A DNA stretch of 64,000 nucleotides from Saxidomus purpurata (GCA_022818135.1 JAFMSR010000012.1:11619157-11683156), one strand, 5' to 3'; numbered from the stretch's first letter, positions 12,236-25,870 are shown. Program-made: numbers and translations. The notes: generated by a model not told the origin, from the letters alone.

Positions 12236-13882
12236 TTGTGATTGATAAGGATTCTGATCAGACTACACGGTTTTGCAGGCAGATCCGGATCAATAGTGGT
12301 CACGAAAGCCCTAATGTTTATACCAGCAGGAAATTGCTTGTTTCTAGTAAGGCTTCAGAAAAATTCATCGCTATACATGTGATATATACATATATTTATT
12401 ATGTGATAATTGTTGAAGTTATGCATACAGTCTTTTCCAGAAGAAACTGAGACAATAACATATATAGTATTTTCATTCCCACAAGCTGAAAGTGCATGAT
12501 GCAATTTTGCAAACCACTTAGTGCTATATCAAAGAAAACATGGTATACATTAGTGTACATTTTATAATCTCTGATGCAATATTGCCACAGTTGCATATAA
12601 ATGATTATTGTTTTATGCGCGCCGACATTAAAGTATGAACGTTATGTGCTGATTAATGATTATATAAAGTTAACGTAATAATATTATGTAATTCATTTTA
12701 TGATTGCGGCGCAGATCAAGATTATGTATCCCCTTGAGCTATAAATTTAGATCTTATGTGCATTTTTTCTTGTCTGACGATGAAATTAATCCTTGGTAAT
12801 TATTACTTGTACATTGCAAGTTGTTGCTGTGAGCATATGAGAATGGAACTTACATGAACTGCATAATAGCGGTTTTGTTCCTCATTCTTTGAAAGATATG
12901 TTTGTCTACACTTTGCTCAACATTCAAATATGATTTTAGCACATTCAAATACTTGATCATTAAAATAACACACTGTCAGGTATTTACACAAGTTTGTGGG
13001 GGTATACAGTTTAAGTGCAAGAAAGCCGGGGTTTTTGCCGCCGTTCCAGGGGGTGCCCCAGGTTCCTGTAATTTTCTTTTCCGGCTGTAAGAAGTGTGTG
13101 TTGGTAGTGTATATGTGTGTGTGTACATGATTGCGTTTTTGTGTGTGGGGGTTTGTGTGTTGGGTATAGCAATTCTGGGTGCTATGAGTCATATTTGGAC
13201 TAGTTTTGGAGGGCACTGTTTGACATTTTTGTTTTACATTAAAGCAAGAAAGACCTGTATTTTTTAAGAACGGTAAATGTTCGGTATTTTATAAAGCAAT
13301 TTATACATAAAGTGATTATTTATAAAAAATTTATGACATAAAGTGAATGTTGACCTTTTGACCATTGACCGTAAAGTGCGATTATTTATTTTGAACCGAA
13401 TATGCCAAAGTGCCAACATTTGTTAAAACTCAAAGGGAGCTACAAATCTTCGTTACTTAATTTAAGTGTATATTTTTAATATTTTGACATATTGTCCTAT
13501 AAACGCAAAGAAGGAACTGGGCGGGATATACCTTACAAAGTATATTAATCTAACCATCCAGAACTATTTTTGACTGTTGACTTTCCCTCCCGTGTATTTT
13601 TCAAACAACATTTACGAGTACGGTTTTAATGAAGTCACGTGATGTAGAACAAATCATTGTAAAATGTAATATACTTCCGGTATCGCCTACAATATAATCA
13701 TCAACAAAGTAAGAAAAATAGTTTTTTAATGGAGGATTAAAAAAGAACAGCCGGAGTTTCACGGAATGTACGAACTGCACGGAATGCTTCGAGTTCAGAA
13801 CAGCGAGTCCATGTTAGCAAAGTAAATAGTACCCCTTTAAACTACTTTTTGTTTAAACTTATTTGTTAAAATGGATGTAGAA
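12236..13882. other. Intergenic, GT-rich patch, no gene seen
   Basis: Short frames on both strands (12232-12450, 12399-12596, 12902-13090, 12917-13216) lack any recognised domain. 13095-13165 is a degenerate GT-rich simple repeat, which explains the histidine/threonine-rich minus frame across it. Confidence 0.45.
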
Positions 13883-14022
13883 TTTACTTTTGAATGATAT
13901 ACCTTTAAGTATACCACTGTTAATCGTTTAGATGCTTCATTGTTCACCACAAACGACATCGGTTGCTACGCATCTAAACTTTACACAGTGATATGTTAAC
14001 CGGTATATCACTCAGAAGTAAA
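13883..14022. mobile_element. Foldback element with ~53-bp arms
   Basis: The left arm runs 13883-13935 (TTTACTTTTGAATGATATAC ... GTTTAGATGC). The right arm, 13970-14022, reads TTTACTTCTGAGTGATATAC ... GTTTAGATGC when reverse-complemented. Roughly three quarters of positions match, with a 34-nt loop. This is a MITE-type hairpin with no coding capacity. Confidence 0.65.
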
Positions 14023-15434
14023 ATATATCTCTTAAACAAAACATTTCAAACATAAGCATCAAGTCTGTATTTACGATGAATAACTAGATATTAATGTTTT
14101 CCCCTCCGGCACTTTTGTAGATACATCTGGAGCCGACTTTATTCAAAGCATATTTGCAAATTGATGGTTTGTTTTTTGAATATAAAATGAAGTCTGAGGT
14201 TCTGGCATTGGTAGCGGATTTATATGAAACACACATGCCTTAATAGTATATGATATATATGTATATACTTATTGACATACATTAATCGTAGGCTAAAGAT
14301 ATATACAAAACTTTTCAGAAACAAATGTTGACATGTAGCTTCTTGCGGTAAGGGTCGTTAATACTGAATAATAATGCTTACCTGATTGTCTGGGGACCTG
14401 ACTGAAATACACTTGAATTTGATGACGAATTATCTGAAACCAAACCTAAAATTAAAAGTGTTATTTCCCAGAAGTGACATTTTGGAACTTTTTATGGAAT
14501 ATACACAAATTATGTAATTTTTAATGACGTATGTCTCATCAGTACAAGACATACGCATACTATTACCTTTAAACGTGTTGAATTCCCCGGTCTCATCAGA
14601 GATGTTGAAACAATTTTCAAAAATGAAATATTAAATTGAGAAACCGTTTCAACTACGAAGTTTGACATTGAGATGTGGAATAATGTATCTTTACTGTTGG
14701 ATGATAAAGCAGCAGTTTTGCACTTTAAAATTCTTTTGCATGGTCATAAAGCAGACTTCAGTAATAGTTATACAGTTGTATTGCAGTATGTATTGCAAAC
14801 GTTTCAATTCAATCAAGTCGAACATGAGCCCAGACTCGGTTATTCTAACAGATAAGAAAACAGTCAATCTTTATAAAACGTATAGTTCGAGTCTCTACAT
14901 CGCATGTCATAGGCCCATTCGCTTCTTCAAAAGCTACTTAAAAAGGGTTAAATTATGTTTAAAGAAATTCAAATTTGATAAATATGAAATATTCTTTATG
15001 TAAACTTAATTATTATGTAGAAAATACCGTTTGTATCTAAATGCATCCGCCAATACTATAATTTCGAAATATTCCTAATACGAACACATGTTGTTTTCCA
15101 TAACAATTTCTTTCTAATGTTTTTATTTTATGATGTCTTTCGTCACTCTCCCAATCCGTTATAAATCGTAAAAATTTACACGTTCGTTTGAGAATCTATT
15201 ATCTAACTGTATGCCTAGAATTTGATCTCTTTGTAAAAACTTTCTAAATTGTCGTAAATCAATCTGTAATTGGATACTTTTTAAAGTTACAGTACTGTTT
15301 AAGATACATTAACCTTCAATATAGCCATTTTGATTCTTTGATAATAATAAGGCTTAAAATATATATAGATGTTTTGAGAATATTTAAAAAAATGACTTTT
15401 ACCGGATGATTTCTGTTATTGACTGATATAAATG
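14023..15434. other. Upstream region of the transporter gene, first exon not found
   Basis: The missing 5' exon(s) of the SLC7 gene at 16051-24055 should lie here or further upstream. I looked for the conserved block ending in VGT(M/I)IG before a GT donor and did not find a convincing one. The frames at 14662-15003 and 14673-14855 have no transporter-like residues. Confidence 0.4.
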
Positions 15435-15705
15435 AGAATAAATGTATCAGAAAGGGTAGATTTTAAATTTTTGACTAGGATAGCCAAATAGATTTTAACA
15501 GATTTCCTCTGTATTCAACGGGAATAAAACTGTTACACAGATTGCTATATTTTACTTATAACTATGAACATGTACAATATTATAGGAGTTTAAACAAGTG
15601 ATTAATGTCTTTCTTACAATCAAGATGGTCACCATGAACATATCACTTTAAAAATGGCCATATTATAGTTTGTTCAAGACAGCTGCTTATGCAAAGAGGA
15701 AACAG
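15435..15705 (+). repeat. Dispersed repeat family R1, copy B
   Basis: Shares with 61160-61440 the ordered blocks TTTTTGACTAG, AACAGATTTCCTCT, TATTCAA, AATAAAACTGTTACACAGAT, TTATAACTATG, GATTAATGT, AAGATGGTCACCATGAAC and ATATCACTTT. It lies upstream of the transporter exons. Confidence 0.7.
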
Positions 15706-16050
15706 TTAAGTTATACTGACTTACCTCTTTCAGTGACAAAATAACAAATAAGAGGATTTTCAATTCAAAGTTGGCAGAAAAAATAATAAAATATTTTACA
15801 CTGCATGCAACTTGGGTGAAGACTCGGACACAGATTGTTTTCTTGGTACTATACTTTTTTTTAAATAAGCTTCTGTAATGAATGAATCCTTTGTTAAAAT
15901 TTTGAAGTTCGCCTCGAACAGTTATATTACTTATTTTTCTTTTACTAGACCTGCGGAACTTCTTATTTACTTGCTTGATTATTCACAATCGCAACAACAA
16001 TATATTTTGGTTATGTATATTTAAGACTGTAAACAATAAATTGTTTTCAG

Positions 16051-19000
16051 GCTCTGGCATCTTCATCTCACCTAAAGGTGTTCTAGAGGGCACCGGTTCT
16101 GTGGGACTTAGTTTGATAACATGGGCTGCCTGTGGATTGCTGTCAATGTTTGGTAACGACAAATTCATCTTTGTTACACTTAAACCAGTCATTGATGTTG
16201 TTCCTTTGTCATTCACAGTCTTTTCGTAACTCTCTCTATATATATCTCTATTACTTTGACACAAGAATAATTATCATTATTTTCCAGGCATTTAGTTCTT
16301 ACTTTGAATTTACTGTAAAAATGTTATTTTGAAGAAAAGGTGTAAACATGCATGGCCGTTAACCGCCTTTGTAAATGTTTGCAAGGCTTTTGAATCTTTA
16401 CCGTAATGTTTTAATAAAATATTCACACTAAGAAATGTTCAAGTCATACAAAAATTTTAGAAAATCTCTTTTGTCATGTTTCTCTATTGTTCATATCTAT
16501 TGAAACCTTATTCATGCTTACATTTGGGATTAAGGTACTTGCACAAGTCTTTTGCACATAAAAGGTCTCGTGCATATCAAACTTCACACGTTCTTACGTT
16601 GTAGATTGCATATGCCAAATATGATGTTTTCTAAAGAGGTCGAAAAATTCAGATGTAAGGTGTGGATCTACCTTAATTGGGGTAGTGTGAAAAAAAGCCT
16701 AAATATTCCAAATGCACTGCTAATCTCGTTGGTAGAAATTAAGCATACTGACAACTTTGCAGTAAAATCTTCAAGTGTGTTGATATTTTTTCTGGTGCCA
16801 CAAAGTGTCTCAATATCAAAAAACATGCTGTAACAAAAGTTCTTTTCCCGCTCTAAATGAGTTTACAAAGCAAAAGTCTAAATAGTATTTGATAAATTTT
16901 GGCTTTGAAACACTTAAAAATCTCAGTATGTCAAGGCATAACCATTATTATGATATTATGAATACTTTGCAAGATCACGTTAAGATAGAGATAAAAGAGA
17001 TCTTAATTTGCTGGGTAATATTTAGTAGATTAAAGTCTATAGTTTTATTGATAACATTTCTAAACTGTAGTGCTTAGATATTACATTTTCAGTATACCTA
17101 TCTGACACTTTATCTCCCATAGATCTGACTGTCTGTCTACCTTATGAACTCAAGCTGCATGTAAGACAATATATAACTTTTAAATAGGCATATATTTATT
17201 CATATCCAACGTAAAAACCTAGAGAATTGGAATATTTATTGATGTACTACAACAGGTGCGCTGGCATACGCAGAATTGGGAACATGCATTCCAAAATCTG
17301 GTGGAGAACATGCTTACCTAATGTACACCTTTGCGAGTGAGAAACGCAAAGTAGGCACTGTAATAGCCTTTTTGTATGACTGGGTAAGTAAAAGCCTTTA
17401 AACAAAGTACTAATTGAGTGAACATAATAAGAGTTAATTGTTTACGCTCTACAGACAATGAAATATCTCACTTTGCCAAGATTACAAGTTCACGAATTTT
17501 ACATGTTTGTTTTATCAATTTCTCCTCATGAAGTCAGTCTAAAAATCGGAGAAAACTAAGAAAAAATCTGATGTACGTACATGTGGGTCTGTCCTATTTA
17601 GGACATAGTTTGCAATGTTGCAGTGATAGCCTTGTTTAACTGCCTCATCTATACTCAATTGCAGGTCGGTTTATTTATTTTGAGACCGACGATGTTTACA
17701 GTGATGACATTGTCCCTGGGAACGTACATGGTGAAACCATTCTATCCAACCTGCACAGATCCGCCAGATTTACCAGTTAAATTATGTACAATATTTGCCA
17801 TGAGTAAGTGAGCTGATTGCATTGCGTGGATATTATTTGTATTTGACATACATTATTATCTACAAGAGGTTTATACAAGGGTTACCATTTTCCTGTATCA
17901 TATCGATCACATTTAATTTGCCAAGTTCAAGTTTAGGAATTGATTAGTTATTCTTAAAAATATCTATATAGTCCTGCAAGATCCATTCCCTTACATTAAA
18001 TGTAAGATTTAGAAAAGTTTGTTGGGTGCATATAACATTTACGTTCCGAAGTAACAATATGTGTTTTGTGAACTTGATTGTCTATATTTAGATATATTTC
18101 AACTGACCATTAACTTTTCTATTTGTTTCTTTTGTGTTACTATTAAATTGATATCGGCTTTGCTAGCTGGAGTCTGTTGGAAAACTTAAGGTTAACGAGA
18201 TGACTGAATCGTGCATTTTTCTAGACACCGTATAGACGGTTTCAAACTGAATGGGTCTTGATCGGACCTAAGAAGATTCGTTATGAATCCGGACAATCAA
18301 TAATACCACGAATCTATAGCCGGAAAAGTTCTTTGTAATAAAACAAAACAATATAGAAATGAATATTAGATAAATAGTTTATTTCTAGTTGCCGGTGTTA
18401 TGAGCATTTTACTTGACTATAACGCAGTGTGATTGCTGATATTTTGAACAATAATTTAATCTTCGGGGTTTTCTCTGTCCTGCATTTAATGGAAGATCAT
18501 AATAACATTTCTATTTCGTATTTAGTTTACAGTATGCATGTATATTTGAATAATTTCAAATGTATCCTATTTAGCAAGCATATCATAATTTTACAGTGTT
18601 AATACGCTTTCAATATTTTACGCAGTGTTCCTTGCGGCAATTAATTCCTACAGTGTAAAATGGGCGACCAACTTGCAGAACCTGACCACTTGCATAAAAC
18701 TTGTTGCCATAGCAATTATCACTGTTGGAGGATTATACAAAATAATAACAGGTACATTTTCCTCTGTCTTTACGACTGCAACCAGAAAAAGTAATTATAC
18801 ATTTGTCCTTATAATGCATTTCCTTTAAATAACATAAAGCACAGCGTGGAAACTAATTAAATATGTTGACGGAGTTAGCATGTCATACATTAGGTAAAAG
18901 TGATAAACAACGAACGTAATAACAAAGTGTCATATCAGAATTTGATGAATAGTTGGCCATTGCAATTTGCCCAAGACCTATGCTTAATTGTTGGAATACA

Positions 19001-22000
19001 TTATTTTTCTACAGATTGTTAACTATAAGGTTTAACTTTCGTTGTGAATCAATCTTTACCTGCCATGTTTTGCATATCATTTTTGAAGGTAGCACGGAGT
19101 ATATTGCAGAGGGGTTTCAGGATACTACTAAAGATCCATCACTGGTGGCAATTGCATTCTACAATGGACTTTGGGCGTACGAGGGATGGCAAGTACACCG
19201 TTTTACTAAAGTGATATCATCCTTCATTATTGTAAGAAAGACACTAGGTACTCATTTATATTCGCGGGGAAATGAGTAGCATCAAGTTAAAACTGAGAAA
19301 GTAAATCTGTCTAGCAATTGTACCTGTTCACAATTGACAATCCATCTACTTTGAGAATATTTTCATTCCAATGTGCAAATAAAAGAGAATTAACCTAGTA
19401 TAAAGTTATGTCTTTCATGTTTTCAAAGCATTATTGTGTTCCAATTTGGAAACATCGACGAAACTTAACATTTATAACGATAAATCTTTATAAACTGGAT
19501 CCTTTATTCAATTTTAACTTTATTGCTTACAATAACACGTAATTCATATAAAATTGCAATATCTCAATTTGAAAATGGCTCAAATTTAAAAATAACCATT
19601 ACAGTCGTATGAACCCAGAATTTGTGGTAATTTCACTCTTGAAAACCCAAAGAAGTTATTTTCACTCGTGGCTGTGCCACCCGTGAAAATATCATTTTTG
19701 GTGACCACTCGCTGAAATTATAATGTGATATTACATCGAAACCAACAAATATCCTCTATATATTAGTATTAACAGACTTTATGTTAAACAGTGTTATTTA
19801 GTTTTTTGTGTTTGACTGTTGTATCATATTTAGTATATTGTAATTTTTAAAGTTATATGAACCCTTTAAAATCAACACACTGCATTGTGATAAAGTAAAG
19901 TGATTGAAACACAAAAGTTATGTTAATACAATGCAAGAGATAAACTTAACTCTCTTGTTAATAAAATATCATTAATAGATGGCCAAATGTTCAAATGACC
20001 ACTTGGCCAAATAAGTTATTGTCTTAAAATAAAGATATATTTATCATTATCAACAGAAATAAAAAATCAACCCTATGATACAGAAATAGACAAACACGAT
20101 TTCGATTTATTCAGAATACGAAAACCGTTATACAGAATTTTATTATATACCTATAAATATTCTGCTAAAAATACATTATGAATAATTAAACCATCAAATA
20201 CGGAAATTTGAGAGTGCATTTTCAAAGGGCCCTAAAATCACATGCGTTAATAACGTCGTTTTGACTGGGTCGTTACTATTTGTTTATACGTGACAATAAA
20301 TTGGCGCGCACACTACGTATTCGAACAAAAAGTTTTTTTCTTCAATTTTGTGCCTAGCATATCATTTTATTTGAGTTCATCGCACAACAAGGCAAGGATA
20401 ATTTAAGGTAAGTAGTATAGCATTTACTACAATTGGCTCTCGTCGATGCCGGATCAACTGTGCTACTTGGGGGGGTGCGGGCACAACTCGAGCAAATCCG
20501 GCATGCTGGATCACGTTACTTTACTAATAACCCTATTATACAGAATACATTAATATTAGTTATGACTTGTATGTTTCAGTTTTCAAGTTCAAAATGTCTT
20601 TTTTAAATTAAAATGGTCACTTTGAAGGATACTGTGTTCATCATTTTAGTAACTTGAGCTAGCCGAGGTTCATTAAGCACACTGTATGTTATACGCTCTA
20701 ATGTTATTTTTCAGGAACAATCTTAACTACGTGACTGAAGAACTGAAGAATTCAGAAAAGTATGTAGCCTACAATGAAAAGAAAACACATTGAACATTGT
20801 GGTGATATTTACAAAAGTGGTGACAACAAGTAGCAAAATACAATGTAAAAAGGTTCCTGTATGGTTAATAAGTAAATGCACATTACATCCGAGTGTCCAT
20901 ATAGCTACATTTAGGGTACTTAGTATATATTTTTATCTTTCCGCAGTCTAGTTGCCGATAAAATCACATTCTTTAAATGAAGTGCACTTGGTGTTACTTT
21001 TAGCGTTTCCCTTTTGAAAACAGTGACTAATAAAATTACACAATCATGCACGTGTTTTGAAGCTTTATCTTAAAAACAGTGATACAGGACCTGTGATGCA
21101 CACGTATGAGTGCAAAGAGGTTGGTATACCAGTGGGATAGAGATAGATAGATATTCTTTATTTCCTCCAATAGAAGAGCATTATTTGCAAAAAGATTTGT
21201 GAACAAAAAAGATTTTACATGTAAATTTAAATCAAATTTCAAAATATATACATTACATGTAAAGTGAGAAATGTAGAAGTAACAAAAAATATATACATAA
21301 TGTACAGAATGGTATGTACAATGAAAGGGTTTAATGTATAATTTGTCCCATCTCAACCTTTTCTGTGGTGCAAGGTTGGCATGTGCTTGTTGACCATGCT
21401 TTCCAGGTGTTACTTAACCTTGACGAAACAAAACACAAGGTTACCGATACGAAACACAAGGTTAGGTTCAAGACTCTTATCTTCCTATATTGAGTCTTTA
21501 TGCAGAAATGTCTTTTGATTCACCTAAAGGGATTTTTTTTCGTTAAGTTTAGTGACGCATCAGAAGACTCTTCACTTTCCTTAATTTCTTCGTTTTCGTT
21601 TTACAGGAATTTGCCTCTAGCAATCTATGTGGCTATCCCACTGACTACAATTGCTTATGTGTTAACCAATATTGGATTTTTTGCTGTCATGTCTAAAGAG
21701 GAAATACTTGTTTCACATGCAGTGGCGGTTGTAAGTTAATAATTATCATCTAATTCAATATTTGAAATTTCAAATTTGATGCAGATACTCTCATAATTAT
21801 TTTCAAAATTGCAAAGCCATTCACTTTAAGGCATTGTACAAAGTTTGTACTGAGGGATTCTTCAATTGGAATGAAACGAGCGCATATCTTGATTACTGAC
21901 GCAACATTTCAAATTTCAAATCATTTTTAATTGTATGATCTGTAGTATGTTCATTCATACCATACAAAGCCTAAATCATGTTTGTATAATGTACATGTAT

Positions 22001-24055
22001 AAATTCATGCTTAGTGTGATGTAATGGCGTATTATGTATTATAGACATGGTCCAATTACATGCTCGGTGTGATGTCTTGGATAATGCCACTGTGTGTTTG
22101 CTTCTCGTGTCTTGGATCTGCAAACGGGTGTCTGTTTGCTTCTGGAAGGTGGGGATTTTGAAATATGTTTGTCATGCTTCTATGCTATATTTATCTGTCT
22201 CTAGTCCATCTTTTCTGAAATGAACTTTTATGTGAGCATTTATTTCGTGTCGTTGTTTACCAACTTACCAGTTTTAGTACCAACAGGGGAAATACTCTAT
22301 TAGCAATTCATTCTTATTTTGGCGTGGTCTGTCCAGTCAGAAATTATATTTTCTTTGTTTTATGTTAAATCAATAGAATAGTTTGTTGTTCTTCTTTTTA
22401 ACTGATGAACATTCTACGAACATGTTTGCAAACAGTCTTTTTTAAATAATAGTTTTAATATATTCTTATATGAATTTGCCTTAGTTGATGAGATGTTATT
22501 CACTGATGATACACGTATATATAAATTGTAATTGGTAACGTTCTTTTGCATATATCCTTCCGTCGATATATAATTAAATCCTTACAATGTTTTCTTACGT
22601 ACTTGCAGGCTGTGTTTTGCTGCAGCACGTGACCAACATGTTCCTAAAATTTTGTCGTTCATTCAAGTTAAGAGATTAACACCCATGCCATCTATAATAT
22701 TTACAGTAAGAAATACATTTAATTGTATTACTGGTAGCTTTTAACTACAAAAATGTTATATAAAGTAGCCAACCTAGTAGTCACAATGCTCTGAAGACAA
22801 ACGAATGGCATTTGTTTAATAATATCAAAGCTTACGTGAAAGATCCTACTTTTCGCAAGGAAAAAAGTATCTTTTTAAAACTCTTCCACGTTTATAAACA
22901 AACAGGGTACTGCGATTTTTTTTATGAAATGGCAATGTTCATTGCTCAATTTGGAATTTATTTCTGCTTCTTTCATTACAAAAGTATTGTGAATTTTCAG
23001 ACAACTGTAGCTATTATTACGGTTATACCTGGAGATTTAAGCACATTGATAGATTTCTACAGCTTTTCTACATGGTTGGCATATGGACTTACAACGTTAG
23101 CTTTACTTATCCTGAGATATACAGAACCGGACCTTAAAAGACCTTATAAAGTAAGTAACAATAAAGTGCTATTGACTGAAACTTTTGTTAAGTGAGAAAA
23201 AAAAACATTATGTTATCAAATTGTTATCTTGATTTCATATTGTGTGTGAATCCTAAAAAAACGAGATGTTAAGTTTATGTAATAACTTGCATTTTTTCAA
23301 AAAACGAAACTTAACTGCAATCAAACAGTGACGCATAAGCAAATTGCAATTACAATTGTGTAGATGCAGCAGAAATGATAAAGACTAGAATTATTTCTTG
23401 TATACATGCTCAAAACATTTTATGCAATCGTTGTGAACTTTTTGTCACATGTAACATTCGCTATACATAATGTGTTCATACGTAGCCACTTTTTTATGTT
23501 TCAGGTGCCATTGCCAATTCCTGTTCTTGTACTTTTAATGTCATTTTACCTGACACTATCCCCTGTGATACAGACGGGGCGTATAACGTTCTTATTTGCT
23601 GCCCTGTTCATCCTTTCGGGATTGATATTTTATATTCCATTTGTCTACTGCCGTGTCAAACTTCCATATTTAAGTAAGTATTCAAGATAAATGTATATCA
23701 ATGGCCTAAAGAATGTTTAAAAAAATGTTATAACAGAACGCCTCTTCTATTTATACCTGCTATCGCCTTAAGAATTACTGAAATCATGTTGTTCCAGAGC
23801 TCCTCTACTATTTATACTTGCTATCGCCTAAGAAATTACTAAAATCATGTTACTACAGTACAAGTAAACTGGATCTATATGTTTTGCAAAGTAAATGCAT
23901 GAGATGCCTACTAACATAAACTTTTATTCATAACAGTGAATCATACGAAATGCTAACTTATATTAAACCCTTTAACAATTCTTACTTTCATTTCAGAAAG
24001 AGTTTATACTTCCTTACAGATTTTGTTCCAAACCGTTCCACCAAAAGATGAATGA
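16051..24055 (+). CDS. SLC7-family amino acid transporter, b(0,+)AT-like (partial, 12 exons)
   Basis: Exons: 16051-16152, 17256-17383, 17665-17803, 18626-18751, 19089-19188, 20715-20759, 21607-21730, 22045-22148, 22609-22705, 23001-23150, 23505-23673, 23997-24055 (TGA). Joined they give 446 codons with one open frame and matching phases. The known family (human SLC7A9 is 487 aa) is a 12-TM antiporter of cystine, cationic and neutral amino acids that pairs with an SLC3 heavy chain at the plasma membrane. Visible landmarks are [19 protein letters not shown] (TM1, the family's substrate-binding GSGIF loop), [57 protein letters not shown] (TM6 region), [31 protein letters not shown], and a C-terminal QTVPPKDE matching the VVPPE tail of SLC7A9. 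About 35-40 N-terminal residues are missing because the first exon was not found. Paralogue identity within SLC7A5-A11 is inferred by eye. Confidence 0.92.
19089..20759 (+). other. GC-AG intron followed by a 45-nt exon in the transporter
   Basis: The exon at 19089-19188 must end after GAGGGATG, so the intron starts with GCAAGT (19189-19194), a GC donor otherwise close to consensus. The acceptor is TTTTTCAG at 20707-20714, and the next exon (20715-20759) is only 45 nt. This join yields [18 protein letters not shown], which lines up with the family sequence W-N-Q-L-N-Y-I-T-E-E-L. The nearby canonical GT (19193) gives a frame that hits a stop (TAA) four codons into the next exon. Confidence 0.85.
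19625..19740. repeat. Dispersed repeat family R2, copy A (intron)
   Basis: The block TTTCACTCGTGGCTGTGCCA, CCGTGAAAATATCATTTTTG and CGCTGAAATTATAATGTGAT recurs at 26360-26420 as GCCACTCATGAAAATATCAC and CGTGAAATTATAACGTTATT. The words TTTCAC and GTGAAA face each other, suggesting a small foldback element. It lies inside a transporter intron. Confidence 0.6.
23728..23860. repeat. Two-unit ~73-bp tandem repeat in the last transporter intron
   Basis: Two units read CTCTTCTATTTATACCTGCT then ATCGCC...AATTACTGAAATCATGTT, and CTCTACTATTTATACTTGCT then ATCGCC...AATTACTAAAATCATGTT. A third diverged copy lies downstream of the gene (about 24635-24690: ATTACTAAAATCATATTA, CTCCTCTACTATATATACCT) and a fourth fragment near 24737-24770. 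Confidence 0.65.
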
Positions 24056-24759
24056 ATACAGAATGGAATACGATGCCAATTAATGTTTGTACAAAACAAA
24101 TATGTGGTACAAAAACGATTGCAAAACAAACACATGTACAACTTATAAGATCAGCCGAAATATATTCGACAGCTTAGAATAATATGGTTGTAAGGGCAAA
24201 ATTGCTAGTTTGGAGAAAACAAGAATAAACGGCCTACCTACGACAGAACCATTCCATTTAAAATTTGATTAGCTTTCTTCTTACATAATTTGGATCTATT
24301 GATATATCATTAAAAAAGAAAAGGTTTATGTCATCAAAATTATTTTGTTATTTTTTTTTGTTGAAAAGCATCGCTGACGACAAATGCAGAAAGTAAAGAT
24401 AACCATACATTCCAACATATATCACACAACATACCCGAATGTAAGGGAAAACATGTAACAGGTTGAATTCGAAGATATTGCCCCGCGGAATGCGGGTAAT
24501 TAATTAGGGGTTTAGTTAGCATTAGTAATCAAAGTACTTAAAGAGAAGTGACATGGTGTCATTTGGAGATCCTGGTGATAAACATCAATGACATGCCGTT
24601 ACTTTGCAAAAGCACGCTGCTAAAATAATCACAAAAATTACTAAAATCATATTATTAAAGAACTCCTCTACTATATATACCTACTACCATAAATTGTATA
24701 CTGTGGCACTATCCAAACTGAAAGACAGACAGCTAAATTTCAGAACTCCTCTTCTATCT
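24056..24759. other. 3' flank of the transporter
   Basis: Probable 3' UTR directly after the stop, with AATAAA-type hexamers (for example within AGAATAAACGG near 24222). After that comes intergenic sequence with further copies of the 73-bp repeat. No second gene is seen. Confidence 0.4.
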
Positions 24760-24950
24760 ACACCTATTGCAGCAGTTTCAGCAGTTTCAGCACTAGACTC
24801 CTATCCTCCGGTAGAAACTTCCAACTTTCTTACATAAAGAGACATGATCGGTAACAGGGCTCGAACTCATGACCCTCAATTTAGATGAGGTTACAGTGGT
24901 TTTAAGTCAGCGACTCCAACCACTCTATCAACGAGGCGAATTAGGCAGTT
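24760..24950 (-). repeat. tRNA-derived SINE, family S1
   Basis: Read on the minus strand: GTTGATAGAGTGGTTGGAGT (A-box-like), then GGGTCATGAGTTCGAGCCCT (B box), then CATGTCTCTTTATGTAAGAA and AGTTTCTACCGGAGG. The B-box-to-tail segment matches 36850-36905 and, more weakly, 34015-34075 and 47218-47260. A tRNA-related Pol III head followed by a shared tail is the definition of a SINE. A real tRNA is excluded because the arms do not pair. Confidence 0.65.
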
Positions 24951-25079
24951 TGTGGTTTGCCGATATTTATTGTCTGTTTCATCCTACTTTTGTACAGCGG
25001 CCAGTGATTCTAAATAGCAGACATGCTATTAAAAATCTATTTTTCGTAACTGATCTTGACCTTGACCCCTCCTGATTTT

Positions 25080-25870
25080 TTTTGCTGAAAGCTTAATAAC
25101 TAAAACCAAATTAAAAAATAAATATTTCAGTAACAGTGACCTTGACCTTGACCCTAGTGACCTGCAATGCAATTCCAAACTTTCTCTCCACGCAAACTAC
25201 CTACACACCAAGTTAAATTGCAATTGGTCACTCCTTACTTGAGTTATTGAGCGGAAACAATTTTTCTATTTTAGTTACAGTGACCTTGACCTTGAACCCA
25301 CCTGATTGTAATATCCGCATTGCAAATCTTTTTTATATGGTGAACATTTGTGGCGAGCTATTTTAATATCCTTCATTATTTTAAAATCCTTCAAGGGGTT
25401 CAAGAGAAAGGGAGCTGACACGAAATATAGTCATATGACCTTTGATCTCTAATTGTGACCTTCACATTGAACCAAGGTAGTTGTAACATGCACTCTGCAC
25501 ATCGTTTCAATATGGTGACCCTTTGTGGTGATTTATTAAAAAATCCTTCAAGGGGTTCAAGAGATATGGAGCGAACACGAAATAGAGTCGTATGACGTTT
25601 GAAGTATAATTGTGACATTGACATTAAACCCAGGTGGTTGTAACATGCGCTCTGCACATCATCTCAATATGGTGAACATTTGTGGAGATTTATTCCAAAA
25701 TCCTTCGAGGGGTTCACGAGATATGGAGCGGGCACGATTCGTGACGGACGAACGGACGGACGGACGGACGGACGGACAGACAGACAGACAGACCAAAAAC
25801 TATATGTCTCTCCCCCATATAGTCTCTTCCCCATTATTTTGGGGTACACATAATAAAATATGATAATTGT
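25080..25870 (+). mobile_element. Pearl-like element: tandem core units plus ACGG/ACAG microsatellite
   Basis: Three core units of about 170-190 bp start near 25280, 25453 and 25621. They share TGACCTTGACCTTGAACC-type starts, GGTTGTAACATGC(A/G)CTCTGC, ATATGGTGAACATTTGTGG, AATCCTTCAAGGGGTTCA and AGAGATATGGAGCG. They run into (ACGG)n then (ACAG)n at 25740-25792 and a short AT-rich tail. This architecture is that of the bivalve pearl family of putative non-autonomous elements. The SVRPSVRPS-type frame on the minus strand is only the microsatellite translated. Confidence 0.75.

Noticed and set aside
12917..13216. His/Thr-rich minus-strand frame
   Set aside because: Produced by the GT-rich simple repeat.
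22812..23195. 127-codon frame as a single exon
   Set aside because: Only 23001-23150 is coding (acceptor TTTTCAG at 23000, donor GTAAGT at 23151); the rest is intron read-through.
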